In this document: piece after piece, positions 36,001 through 47,400 of the stretch
Layout: each line of letters starts with the position of its first letter
How positions within the stretch are numbered: position 1 is the first letter of the stretch
From: Lasioglossum baleicum
Taxonomy: Eukaryota > Arthropoda > Insecta > Hymenoptera > Halictidae
Assembly (NCBI RefSeq): GCF_051020765.1
Contig: NC_134933.1
Coordinates: 15,411,461 to 15,475,460 of the forward strand
DNA: 64,000 nt
Direction: 5' to 3'
Notes under the pieces: generated by a model
Seen by the model: the letters and a program-made list of their open reading frames with translations, nothing else
Told to the model about the DNA's origin: nothing
Database searches by the model: none
Translations under genes and position numbers: made by a program

Positions 36001-38773
36001 TTTGTGTGTGAATTATGTAATTCAGTTACGTCGTAGTTGAATTACTATATAATTGAAATACAATGTAATTCAATTGCGTAATTGAATTCGCACAACTTTG
36101 ACTCTGAGACACCACGAAAAATTCCCAGTAAGCAATCTGCTCTTGATTTGGTATGACTTTGGCACCAAATCTGGCGCCAAAATACGGATCTATCTGTTTC
36201 TGCATCAGGCTCGATATTTGGCAACAGGTTTTGGTCTGCAGATTCAGAGCAAATAAAGACCAAATCCTGTTCCAAACATCTCTTGGCACCAAACTGACCG
36301 CCTTCTGCTCGCGAAGTAAGATTGCAGACATTTGGTCTTAATCTGCAGAATCAGATTTTGCTGACTGGGTTGCTGTACCACTATTCAAAATATTCTTTAC
36401 ATTATTAATATGTTGGTAATTACTGGTGCCTTTACCTTAATTATTATCGCGAGGAACGGCAGAAGGTACCACACGCGACGGAACGAAACGAGAGACGAGA
36501 CGAAGGGACGAGCAAAGATTCGTTTGTTTCCAGGGCAAAGATTTACCGGCGAAGGATCTGTCCGGGACGTCCGACCCCTACGTTCGTGTCACCCTTCTGC
36601 CGGACAAGAAGCATCGACTCGAGACCAAAATAAAAAGGCGCACGCTCAATCCACGCTGGAACGAAACGTTTTACTTCGAAGGTAAACGAAAACGACCTGC
36701 CCCGTCCCACTGACCGATGGAACGAGCGGGTCATCTCGACCGTTCACGGTTTTACGCCATTCATTCGCTGTTTATAGGTTTTCCGATTCAGAAGTTACAG
36801 AGCAGAGTACTGCACTTACACGTGTTCGACTACGACCGATTCTCGAGGGATGATTCAATCGGCGAGATGTTTCTGCCGCTCTGCCAGGTACGATTATTTC
36901 GGCGTCCATATTAGTTTTCTTAGGTATTGGAGATCCTGAGAGACAATAGCCCTCCGCAAGACTCTTAGTTTCATTCTCGCAGCTGCCTCCTTTCGATTCA
37001 ATCTTATCTTCGGAAGCCCTAAAATTGAGCGGAAGACCCGAAACCGTTGCTGGACCCAGACACATCGTGTGCCCATGAGTTTCTCAGTGTCCCTGTAGCC
37101 TTAAAACTGCCCGCAAAGGTAACGAATTGTTGTCGGAAGGATCGAGCAACGCTTGGTCGATTGATAATAACGCGTCGCTCCAGTTCATCCGACTCAGCGG
37201 AACTTTTATCTCGAAATTGAAGTTCGGGAAAGACCGTGAAATACGTGGAGCTCCGAACGATGCTAGATTTCCGACGGTATAGTTATAGGCATAGGTGACC
37301 GTCATTGACCGCCGCTGACCGTCGGTGACCGCGCCCGCGTGGTTGCTCGGAAATTCGCTGATCGATTCGATTGCCGTAGGTCGACTTTTCGGAGAAACCC
37401 TCGTTCTGGAAGGCCCTGAAGCCTCCGGCGAAGGACAAGTGCGGGGAACTGTTGTGCTCGTTGTGCTACCATCCGAGCAATTCCGTGCTGACTTTGACGC
37501 TGTTGAAGGCGAGGAACCTCAAAGCGAAAGACATCAACGGGAAATCAGGTGAGGGCTGGTCGAACAAGCCGTTTGTTCGTTCGTTCGTCAAGTAGCCAAT
37601 GACCGTGTCGCTCTTTCTCCAGACCCGTACGTGAAAGTCTGGCTGCAATTCGGCGACAAGAGAATCGAGAAACGGAAGACCCCTATATTTAAGTGTACCT
37701 TGAATCCGGTGTTCAACGAGGCGTTCTCCTTCAACGTTCCCTGGGAGAAGATTCGAGAGTGTTCATTGGACGTGATGGTCATGGACTTCGATAATATCGG
37801 GAGAAACGAGCTGATCGGCCGGATTCAACTGGCAGGTGAGCCGATTCAGCTTTATTTAGTAGGGATATCTGAGATGGCATTAATTTAGCTCCGATTCTAT
37901 AATATCTCGTGCGAACACATTCGCCGAAGTAGATATTTTCTACTCATAGCTCGAGCTTTCTTGTCAGAGACCGAATAAATAGAAAAAATCATCTTCTCCG
38001 ATAACAATAAAAATAAATTTTTAAAAAACACCACGTTTTTAAAACGCACTAAAAAGTATAAAATTTTTCCTAGCCCCATATAGATTTCTAACTCCGTATA
38101 AATAGTCCTAAAAATTTGTGATTGTGAATTTCTAATAGCTATGAAAATACTTGTAAGATTTAAAACGAAAAACGAGGGGCGCATGCAATAGATAATTCAT
38201 GGAGTTCATCTAAATCACTAACAATTTTATTGCACTGCAAATGATACGAACTGTTGTGTGAGTTTTCTCAACGGCAGCTACTCTATGCACTCCTTAATAT
38301 TATCTTGCGCCCCACGTTTTTCGTTTTAAATCTTACAAGTATTTTCATAGCTATTGAATATTCACAATCACAAATTTTCAGGACTATCTGTACAGGGTTA
38401 GGAATCTGTATGGGGCTAGGAAAAATTATTTTATACTTTTTAGTCCGTTTTAAAAACGTGGTATTTTTTGAAACTTTATTTTTATTTAAATCATTATTTT
38501 CTGACACACAAATTGAGACTACTCTCGAGAGCAACTATCACCAGAAACTCTCAGATGGACGCGTATATTAACGCTCGCAAAGGAACGAACGAAAAGATTA
38601 TTCTTCCGGTTGAAAATTCGTTTTTATACGGGAGAGTGCGAAGTGGTGCCAAGTTGTTGGGTTTTGTTGCAGGAAAGAACGGCAGCGGGGCGAGCGAAAC
38701 AAAACACTGGCAGGACATGATCACGAAGCCACGGCAGACGATCGTCCAGTGGCACCGGCTCAAGCCGGAGTAA
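18023..38773 (+). CDS. Syt7: Synaptotagmin 7
   Basis: Eight coding exons join in phase: 18023-18264, 31712-32048, 35293-35433, 36534-36681, 36778-36887, 37380-37548, 37623-37835, 38673-38773, giving 486 residues. Syt7 is a slow, high-affinity calcium sensor for vesicle and lysosome exocytosis. Exon 1 has a short lumenal part, one membrane helix (about residues 10-32) and a basic stop-transfer VRTRKLK. Exon 2 is a Gly/Ser/Ala/Thr-rich linker (residues 81-193). C2A (about 205-326) has DLSGTSDPYVRV, LNPRWNETFYFEGFP and FDYDRFSRDDSIGE with the calcium-binding aspartates. C2B (about 340-480) has DINGKSDPYVKV, LNPVFNEAFSFNVP and VMDFDNIGRNELIG, where the last ligand is Glu. The end GKNGSGASETKHWQDMI...WHRLKPE is the Syt7 signature. 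The exon 1 to exon 2 join rests on phase and on the membrane helix; the C2 exons are certain. Confidence 0.93.
21354..21420. repeat. (GTTC)n tract
   Basis: Tandem GTTC/TTCG units with a few substitutions. On either strand they generate frames such as NERTNERT and FVRSFVRS that mimic coding sequence. Confidence 0.95.
28279..28318. repeat. (GACC)n tract
   Basis: Near-perfect tandem GACC units inside Syt7 intron 1; translated they read PTDRPTDR-type repeats and are not a gene. Confidence 0.95.
28606..28670 (+). CDS. Syt7: Candidate alternative first coding exon of Syt7
   Basis: ACCACCATG, a strong translation start context, opens a frame for 21 codons plus two bases (MWAAVSRSLEILVAFFEYY then TTR) and ends at a consensus donor AG|GTAAGA. 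Its phase, two bases left over, is the same as that of the exon ending at 18264, so it can splice directly onto 31712. The resulting isoform would lack the membrane helix of the 18023 exon. The peptide has no match I recognise. This is inference from phase and signals; chance cannot be excluded in 13 kb of intron. Confidence 0.4.
30743..30819. other. Imperfect 29-bp-arm hairpin in Syt7 intron 1
   Basis: TAACAGCTGTCCA at the left pairs with TGGACAGCTGTTA at the right. After mismatched bases, ATCGCT pairs with AGCGAT around an approximately 19-base loop. The size and loop are like a small RNA precursor, but the bulge in mid-stem is large. The two CAGCTG E-boxes could equally be protein sites. 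Confidence 0.35.
32049..35292. other. Syt7 intron 2
   Basis: The left end has TAGTTTC-type tandem units (32098-32152). An AT-rich block at 32380-33430 contains repeat-derived sequence. A frame of about 90 codons at 34283-34558 follows an AG but resembles nothing I know and does not fit the Syt7 phase. Two solo ends of the AGACTGCGGAT family are at 33008 and 33796. Confidence 0.5.
32527..32745. repeat. Dispersed repeat, internally deleted copy
   Basis: The segment matches, in reverse complement, the outer parts of the palindromic element at about 54090-54540, including GATCACGAACTTC, TTTAACGAGCAAAC and AATCCTTGAAAAATTGTGAT, but lacks most of its palindromic centre. Boundaries are approximate. 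Confidence 0.55.
35520..36100. mobile_element. hAT-type MITE with exact 8-bp target duplication
   Basis: The left end is CAGAGTTGTGCAGAATTACA and the right end, reversed, is CAAAGTTGTGCGAATTCAAT. ACTCTGAG flanks both ends exactly (35512-35519 and 36101-36108). The interior is built from TAATTCAATT/ACAATTG-like words and contains a 60-bp unit repeated in tandem at 35640-35699 and 35700-35759, nearly identical. It lies in Syt7 intron 3. Confidence 0.85.
36124..36369. mobile_element. TIR element with CCCAGT ends
   Basis: CCCAGTAAGCAATCTG at the left is matched by an inverted CCCAGTCAGCAAAATCTG at the right. Removing it rejoins flanks that then align with the sequence right of the element at 9423-10220, which confirms it as an insertion. 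The superfamily is not assigned. Confidence 0.65.
37957..38518. mobile_element. Large palindromic element in the last Syt7 intron
   Basis: Arms of roughly 200 bp face each other (about 37985-38175 and 38310-38505) around a unique centre. The two arms encode nearly the same chance peptide on opposite strands (FVLNLTSIFIAI on both), the direct sign of an inverted duplication. Boundaries are approximate and no target duplication was fixed. Confidence 0.65.
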
Positions 38774-40316
38774 ACGGAGGCGGAACAAGTAAACGTAGGC
38801 GCACGCGACACTTGGATTTCGCGGGAGCGAATTCATCGTCATACCCTTGAACCAGTACCTCCCGGTCTCTCGAACCTTGCTAAACTTTGAGTATTCCTTG
38901 TCTTCCGACGATGCGATACCGACCGAAATCGTTTCGATTCGCCTGGTTTCGAACGGGCGGCGAGTCGCCACGGTTTCCGGTCCGAACGTCGACCAAACAA
39001 ACGTGTACGTTTTCCGTTGCTGCGTTTCACCAGACGAAATCGCGTCGTCGGCCGGTTAACGAGTAAAACGCGAGGACAGTTTTCTCTTTCACTATGGTCA
39101 ACTATTCTCGCGAAACCGGAATCAGAAATTCGGTGGACTTCGAATTCGGGAGTTCCTCGGGTCGAGACGAGACGGATCGAATCAGTTCGAATTGGATCGG
39201 ATCGGATCGGATCGGAGATACAAGAACGGTACGGGACCGAGCAAACAACGGATCAAGACAATTCCAGTAGCTGGTTTCGAGTTGAACGAAAAGAATCCCG
39301 TGAGGCGAACTCGATTTCCGTTTGAAACGTATCGACCCCTTCATTTCACTATCGACTCGTTCTCGTATCGATGTCGGTACATTTCGTTCGTCCCCGGTCA
39401 TCAGGATACTTCCGGTCGTTCTGTTCTTAATCATATCCCCCCACCTCTCTCTCTCTCTCTCCCTCCCCCTCTCTCTCTCTCTCCTCTCTCTGTCTTTCTC
39501 TGTTTCTCTCTGGTTTTGCTCCGTTTGTTTCACGTACGCTGTCTGTCTTTTTCTTTCGTACACGACAACGACTCTCGGCAAAAGTGTATCGAATTCATCT
39601 TTGACTCGAACGATAACGAGCTCGTTTTCCACGCAAAATTGCGTGCCGCGCGACGTATACGTCATACATCGAGCGGCCAAGACGCTCGACGAACGCGACC
39701 GATCGATGTTACTTTCGCGACTTTATTGACATTTACATCGAACGTTATTTTTATGGCTGTTTTGCACGCGTAAGTACGTACCGAGTACGTAATACCCGTT
39801 GCTTCGAATTACCCGTTGACACGACGCGACTCTGCGTGTTTCTATGTCTCGTAAATCCGGTGTCTTTCGATTCCAGCATCGTGAGCGGGAGGAAAATCTC
39901 GTTCGTCCCGTACGCGTTTCCAAAGAACGAATCTCTCTGTCTTTCTGCGCGTTCTTGCTCGCGATCGAAGGGTCCGCGGACGACCTCAAACGAGCTTCGA
40001 CCTACTCGTCGATTCGATGCCCCCACGATCTATTTTCTTTGGTCGAGTCTCCTTACCGTCTTTTACCGACTGTCTTCCTCCATTTCACGTTCCACTTGCG
40101 GATCGCCTGCGCATCGCCGAAAGGTCGAAACCATTTCGTATTGTCGCAGCCGTTCTTCCGGTTCCACCTTCTCTATTCACTATTCTATTCCATTCTATTC
40201 TGTCCAGCATTTGTCCCCACCCACACACCCACACACCCGCAGATCTTCGCTAACAATTTCTCTCTCTCTCTCTCTCTTTCTTTCTCTCCCCACCCCCTCT
40301 CTCACCCTCACTCTCA

Positions 40317-40348
<32 letters not shown>

Positions 40349-43300
40349 CTCTCGTCATCGAACGTCGCAACTGAAATTTGACGATCGATCGGAACGGGAC
40401 ACCGGAACACAATGTTGAATTATTACTAGTAGAAAACGATAAAGCAGCGATATTTTTGACGGAACTTTTGTATCGACAAAGTCGGAGTTTTTTGGAAGCG
40501 ACGATAAAATTGTGATCGGTGTTATACCTTGAATTAATCTTAAGCGTTACACATCCAACTAGTTTGCTGTTGTTGACGATAAACCGTAGTACCGATCGGC
40601 AGGATCGCAAAATGGAGCCGCGTTTTCCGCGCGCGCGGAATCCCACGTTGTACGCATACAAACAGAGAGATAACCAGTAACAGAGAAGAAGAAGAAGAAG
40701 AAGAAGAAGAAAACGAAAAAGCCGAAAAAACAAGTATAACAAAACGAAAAAAAAAAAATCAGAACATGTTTGCGCTCGGGGGAGCATGAAGTGTGCGTGT
40801 GCAGTATTTGCGTCTGCGTTTTGCGTTAGTGTTTGCGTTTAGGGGTTTGCGTTTAGTGTTTGCGTTTAGTGTTTGCGTTAGCGTTTGCGTGCGCGGTTCG
40901 ACAGACACCGCACGACAGAGTAAAACAACACACAGGAAACAACAACAAAAAAGAAAACAAAGGAGACACGGCGACACAGACGAGTATAGCGTGCGAGACC
41001 ACGAGCGTCGACGCGCTCCGTAGACGCGGATCGATGCGTTCGCCGCGCGAAGAACGTTTTTGAACGCGACAAACTCGATACATACATAAATACGTCGAAC
41101 GGTGTTCGTCTTTCGAGAACGAAAAACGGATCTTAGCAGAGTCGCGAACGCTCGAGCCTCGTCTCCAGCCGACAACGATTCATCGGCACACACATGATCG
41201 CAACATATGTGCGTTCACACTGTTCAGGCTCGGAGGCACACGACGCGCGCAACGCGACACTCGTTGCCAGGATTCGGACACATCCGCACGTACACGCATC
41301 GCATCTGTGTACACCCAAGTATCCTCTAGCACAAAAGGAAAACCGTTAGACTAACGTTTGTATGTCGTAGTCACTCTGTATCGTGGCGTTCTCTCCGTAG
41401 CGTCGCGCTAACTATCGCGGCGCAATTGATCAGTAGATAGTTGAGATCGCGGTTTTGAACGTGTACTAAAACACAGGTGTGTACACGTGGCACGTACGCA
41501 CGTGCGGTGAGAAATCAAGGATCCGTGAATACGTATCCGTGTGTACGGATTCTTAAAGCGTTTCACGTGCCATGTGTACGTTACACGGATTCAGAGACGG
41601 AATCGTTTACTACACGGGAAATAGGAATCTCTACTGGACAGCTTCCGCGCTGATCCGGAAGGTCTCCTACGAGTGGCTTGCGACGTTCCGGGGGTGTAAC
41701 GCCGCGCGTTAAAACGATGTCGCTCGAGCCGAGTCCCTACTTCCTTTGAATGGTTGCGTTCGATCTTGCGCTGCACGGTCGACGAGTCGGCGCTCGTCCT
41801 CGCGCGACCGAGCTTGCACGTCGACGACGACGACGACGATGAGAGAAGCGTTCGCGCGACCGCTTCCGTGCGGAGAACCGCACGGGAACGTGCACGCGCC
41901 ATCAAATCAAGTGCCAAAATCCAATCGACGGCAGAGCCCGAGTCGAGAGAGAGAGGAGCCGCGAGCGTTCGAGCGCATCGCGAGAATAATATCTCTGTCG
42001 AACGTAGAGGCCAGGCACGGCCGGCGGTTGTCCTGTGCTCTGCGGGGCCACTGTGCTCCGAATTCGGGAGCAACCGTGCCTCCTCAGCTCTTCGTTGCCC
42101 GACACTTTCGGAAAGCCGAGGATAAAAAGGCCGTCCCCAAGAGTAGGATTGGCCCGCTGCGACGATGTCCCGGCTCCGTCAAGATCGAAAGTCAACGGAT
42201 AAAAGGGGTCTTCTATTCGTTGATTCATTGTCGGGGAGCTAAGAACGGTCACCGTCAACGTCACCGTCATACGTCATCGGCCGTGTCCGTGCTCGGGCGT
42301 AGACGAACAACGATACACAGCGACGGCCGGCGATCAGCGAAAGCGGCGATCATCGAACACGCCAGGCGATTCGTCGGTCGAGCAATTCGGTAGGGAACGT
42401 TTGCGATTATAATGTGAAAACAAAAAACCTAAAAAACGTAATAAGAGAAAACACACTGTTCCGTCGCGATCTTAGAACGCGCGTTAATTCTAAACTGATT
42501 TTTAGAGCCAAACGAATCGTCGAGATACGTAGGGTATACAGCTAAGTACGCGTTATAGTTCGAACTGGATGAGAATTGGGCCTTATACCATGGATTACCT
42601 CAATCGTAAACAGCTTACGAATCAAGTTCGAGTTTGCGATAACGTTTTAGCGAGCGTTTAATAGGATTTTAATACGCGCGGAGGAACGCGTCGTTGCTCG
42701 ACGTTTACGAGCTTAGCAGCGCGATGGAATCCCGTTATCGGATCCGAGCGAGATCAAGCGAGATCAAACGAGATCGAGCGGAGCGGTTCAGCTAAAAATC
42801 GGGTGACACTATGTTTTTGCGAAGCGACGCGTGAACCCTAACTTCGTTCGGTGGGAGGGGGGGGTGGGAGTGGGGTGCAAGGGGGGCCATGGGGGCAAAG
42901 GGATTAAGTATGTATACGGGAGCAGAAAAACGATAACGATCGCTCGGCCTCTTCGCGTTCTTTCGTACCGATTCGCTCGAGGCTACGGTCCGGAAGCAAC
43001 GAGACCACAGCAGAAAGAAGTTAAGGGGAAGAAAGAAAACAAAAGAAAGTAAAGAGGATGGTAGGGGAACGACTGTGCGCGTACAGGGGGGAGAGAGAGG
43101 GCGAGCGAGAGAGAGAGAGAGAGAGAGAGAGCTAGTCTGACCGAATCGATGCATCAGCTGTTTTCCGTGTGTGCGCGCGCCCGTGCTCGCTTGCGCGTGC
43201 ACATGCGTCCGTGTGAGTGCGAGCGTGCGTTTCGGTGCGAGTGTGGTTGTATGCATAATATTTTGCGCGTCATAACAGAAGGGGAGGGGGTCAAAACAGA

Positions 43301-44422
43301 GGAGACGGGACGAGCGCACAGGCGTTGATATTTTCGTAAAATGCAACGCGCTGCGACAGTGTGATAGACAAGTAACCAAAAAAGATAAAAGAGAAAAAAA
43401 CAGAAAAAAAAGAAGAAAGGTACATGGCGATTTGGAACGCATATCAAACGGTCGGGACGAAGGTGGCAAAGAATATAGGGAAACACGTAGTTAGAGAATG
43501 TAGCGGATACAAAGTGTTGCAGCCCGTGCTCGCTGGACACGCGGTAGAAGCGCTCGAAGGATCGAAAGAACCGATTCGAAGAAGACATAGACCGGAAAAG
43601 AGACTGTTGCGTGGCGATAACCCAAGGCTTGCCGCTCTTCCGCGTGTCCAAGTTAGATCTGGGTTAGCAGCACTGTATATTTTTTAGCTTCGTATTGCGT
43701 AAACATACGTTAAAAAAAAAACTCGATCGTATCGAAAGAAACAGATCAAACAATTAATCTATGTACTCGTGGATGTTAAATGGGGAGCAGAACAAAATGG
43801 CAGGCAAACGTATTAATATATTAGAACGATGTCGCGTTTCCGGCGGCGCGGCGGTGGTAGCAACGGGTAGCTGCCCGTTGCCGCTCGCGCCTAGCCATGG
43901 CTATGGGGTTCACGATGACGTCGACGACAACGACGACGATGACGATGATGACGAAGATGACGACAACGACGACAATGATGACAATGACGACGACGACGGC
44001 GACGAAGACGACGATGAAGACGAAGACGGAGACAAAGACGACTTGAATACATCCGTATTGTAGTGTTCCCTATTGTTACCTTCCTCCCAGTCCCTCGAAT
44101 CATCATCCCACAACCCCGTTCCTGGTCCCGCATTCCAATCCCGATTCCAGTCCCGAATCCAGTCCCTGGTCCCAGTCCATTTTCGACTCCACCCGTCGAA
44201 GCGCATCAATTAACTCTAATTGCCGCTTAGCCGTAATCTCGATATCGCTGTGTGTGTTTCCTTCGAGATATCGTTTTGCGTTCAACTGCAGATCGAACGG
44301 AGACGTATATTATTTCCTGAATATCGCTTTATGCTCGAGATACGTCACGTATTCGAATAAAAAGGATTTCATTTGGAAAGCAAAGCCGTAACCCTGCGTT
44401 CGTAAACCTCCCGTCCTCAGAT
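38774..44422. other. Non-coding interval, possible long Syt7 3' UTR
   Basis: No exon with a recognisable domain is seen between the Syt7 and DNAI7 stops, which converge here. Simple repeats include GGATC units at 39196-39217, CT-rich DNA at 39445-39500 and 40258-40350, GAA units at 40688-40712, TTTGCG words at 40805-40895, GA units at 43085-43130 and GAC/GAT units at 43913-44042. A plus-strand AATAAA at 44356-44361 could end a 5.6-kb Syt7 3' UTR, since neuronal genes often have long ones. That is a guess. Confidence 0.45.
43913..44042. repeat. (GAC/GAT)n tract
   Basis: An imperfect trinucleotide tract. It reads as poly-Asp on the plus strand inside a 100-codon frame and as poly-Ser or poly-His/Arg in others. 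I do not regard it as a gene. Confidence 0.9.
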
Positions 44423-47400
44423 TCAGGAGGACATGCCGATCACGTTGGTGCGCTTGAGGAGCCGCGCGACCGTTGTCACCAGCTTGAACGAGACTCGTTC
44501 GATTAGCAGACGGGTCTTGATGCCTGCCGTGTTCGTCGCCAGTTGATATAGGTCAGCGTAAAACTGTAAGTATCCAGGATCAAGCGGGATCCGTTCGAAC
44601 TAGACATTTGTCGATCGGTTACCTTGTTGTCCTCGTCGTCCAGCGGCAAATCGGAGAACTCGGGGCTGACTTCGGTGCAGCGCACGCGCATCGTTCGCCA
44701 CGGAGTCACCAGGAGTGTTAAATTCGTGCGCTGAGAGAACACCGACAGCCGTGACAAGCCAATCTCGGTACAAGACCTAGCATTTAACCCTTCGACCGCG
44801 AAAAGCTAATTTGTCTATACCTCCTCGAAAGGTTCGTTGCCTACTTCCTAGCATCCTAGCCTAGAGCGCGGTCAAAGAGCTAAATCGACAGAGAGACAGG
44901 CGGTTACCTCTTTGGCAACACAGCCGTGGACCTCTTTAAACTGCACAACAATCTCCCAGAAGGTCCTGCTTGCGTTCCAGCGGGACCAAGCGAACACGTA
45001 GCTGGTGGACAGCAGGGCCATGCAGTCTTGCAAATGCTTCTTCGCGACCGGATGCTTCAACGGCAGACCTTTCAAGTAGCTGGCCGCGTCCCGGTCCGGA
45101 AAGAGGTCGCAGCCGATGCGCTGCATCCGCTACGGCCAGACGATTCTATTCGTAATTTGTCGAGAAAGCGAGTTTCGGAGTAGGATTTACCTCGATCAGG
45201 GTCTCCAGCTCGACAAATTCGCCGAGGATTTGTTTCAACGGCGTGGACGAACCGCCCGCGAACGAGTTCAGGCATACTCGATCCTCCTGCGATCGTAATT
45301 TATCATATCATACACGTTAGAACGCGGATACCGGCCGGCAACCTACTCTGACCACGAACTCGGCTTGAACGGTGGCAGCGGTCACGTTCAGAACGACCCC
45401 GCCGTAATCCCGGCCGTTCTTCCTCATTTCCGGCTTCAACTCCCAACTCTGAAACGGTAGATTGGCGAACTTGTACGCGGCCAGTCCGTGGACGCCCAAT
45501 TTTCCGCTTCTGAACGCGATCGTTTGCTTCTCCTCGTTGTACTTGATGTCGTGGACGTCTTTCGTTGACCAGATCTTTTTCTCGGGTATCCAGTGAGCCA
45601 CTAACGGAGGCTCGAACCAGAACACCGTGTCTGGCAAACTAAGGGCGATTCGGGAAAGAATTCGTTTCCGAGAAGCTCGAGAAATACGAACGAGGAGGAT
45701 ACTAACTGCACCGTGATCAGTAGCAGCGACTCCATCGCGGTCTCCAGGGCCTTCATCTCGGCCTCGATCACCTCCGGCGTCCTCTCCGAGTCCGGCGCTG
45801 GCTGCGGAGGCTCGTACCGTCTCGAGAATTTCGCGAATCGCGGCTCCTTTGGCAATTCCACTGCAAAGCGCGCGATCGCAACGTCCCAATTACCAAATTG
45901 CCGATTTCTTGTCGTGCCATTGTTCACGTCCACGTTAAAGGCTTAATTTTCTAAGAAAAACTTGTACTCACGAGTGGTCAAGCTGGTGTCTTTCCCGAGA
46001 TCCTTCGGCTGCGGCGGCTGGTGGATCAGATCCACGCGAAACACGCCTCCGAGGACAGCGTACTTCCTCAAGTTCACCTCGCTCTTACCGCATCGGCTAA
46101 ACAATATCTTGCGAACCTCTTTCTTGTTCTCCTCTGAAACGGAAACGCTTCGAGTATCGAACTTTCATGACAGCTGCCCGATCTGCTCGGCGAAAGTCGG
46201 GCACTTGTCTAGCCTCGTAAGCTATCTCGTATGGCCGTTGGGGAAACAACGCAACGGTGCGGCGCGCGACGCACAGTGGTGTCGACTTTTCGAAACCGTG
46301 GGACTGAACATGAAACACTTGACATATAATACACTGGCAAGTGTATTTTTATGTCTTTCATATTTATTAGATGTCAGGCGCCTTTATATGAGAAACGGCG
46401 CCGGAAGTACATCCGATGAGAATCAAGAGATTCCAATGAAGTGCTATACAAATATGCAAATGATTGAATATATTACGAATTGCATCGGTTACTACTACTT
46501 TGAAGCTGTATTTTCACTTTCTTGAACAATTCGGAATATAATTTATCAAACACGCGTACATATCGGATATTAACGAATCAAGTTATACCAAAGCTTTCAA
46601 TTCCTAAAATAATTCCTTTTCTATTTTTGTCCCTGTTTTCGTACTTGTCGACCACTGTGAGACGCGAGGTCACGCTCCAGCGTCGAATCATTTCTATCTA
46701 AAGATAAGCATTGCGCCGCGCTGACAGCTGTCACCTTCCCGTTGCCTGACAATCTCGTTGGGCGTCGGTAGATACGGCAACAGTTCCCCGTCGTCGGGCA
46801 AGAAGGTCTCCAAGGTCTCCTCGAACTCCGATACGTTATTCTTGGCAGACTTCGGCCTCTTCTGCTTCTTGCCGCGCTTCCCTTTCCTGCGAGCGCTCGA
46901 CAAAGCCGGCGGACTCTCCATCTTCTCTAGTATCGTCTTCTTCTCCTCCAATCGTAGCTGGCGCTCCTCGGCCTGCTCCTCCCAGATCCGAAGCTTCTCC
47001 CGATACTCCCGTCTCGCGAACTCGAGGAGATCTAAAGCTCGAACGACAGCGACCGCGTTTATCGAGAGAATCGTTTCGTTTCGTTACGTTTCGTTACGGC
47101 TATATCGAGCATCGAAATGGACGCGAACAACGTACCGGGAGCCCTGTACCAAGGATCTCTCAGCTCCTCGGGCAGATCCGGCATACGACGGGAATTGGTC
47201 TCAACGGAATAGTGATCGTAGGCAAGCCAGAGTCCCCGGATCGCCATGCGGTGGCAGTCTACGTCCGCCGGCAATTTGATCGTCAGCTTGATCTCGTTGA
47301 ACGTCACCTCGATCGGCTTCCTGTGCCAGACGCCGATGGAAAGGTAAATCCGAGTATGTATCGTCATCTATCGTTCTCATTCAAGAGAACCTTGGTCTTC

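Noticed and set aside
37897..38571. Two hydrophobic frames on opposite strands encoding nearly the same peptide
   Set aside because: They are the two arms of an inverted repeat read in opposite directions, not two genes.
41746..42393. A 215-codon plus-strand frame
   Set aside because: Composition is Arg/Ser/Ala as expected for CpG-rich DNA, an antisense frame of 160 codons overlaps it, and no motif is recognisable.
43761..44063. A 100-codon frame with a poly-Asp tail, like an acidic nuclear protein
   Set aside because: The acidic part is a GAC/GAT microsatellite and the rest has no similarity.
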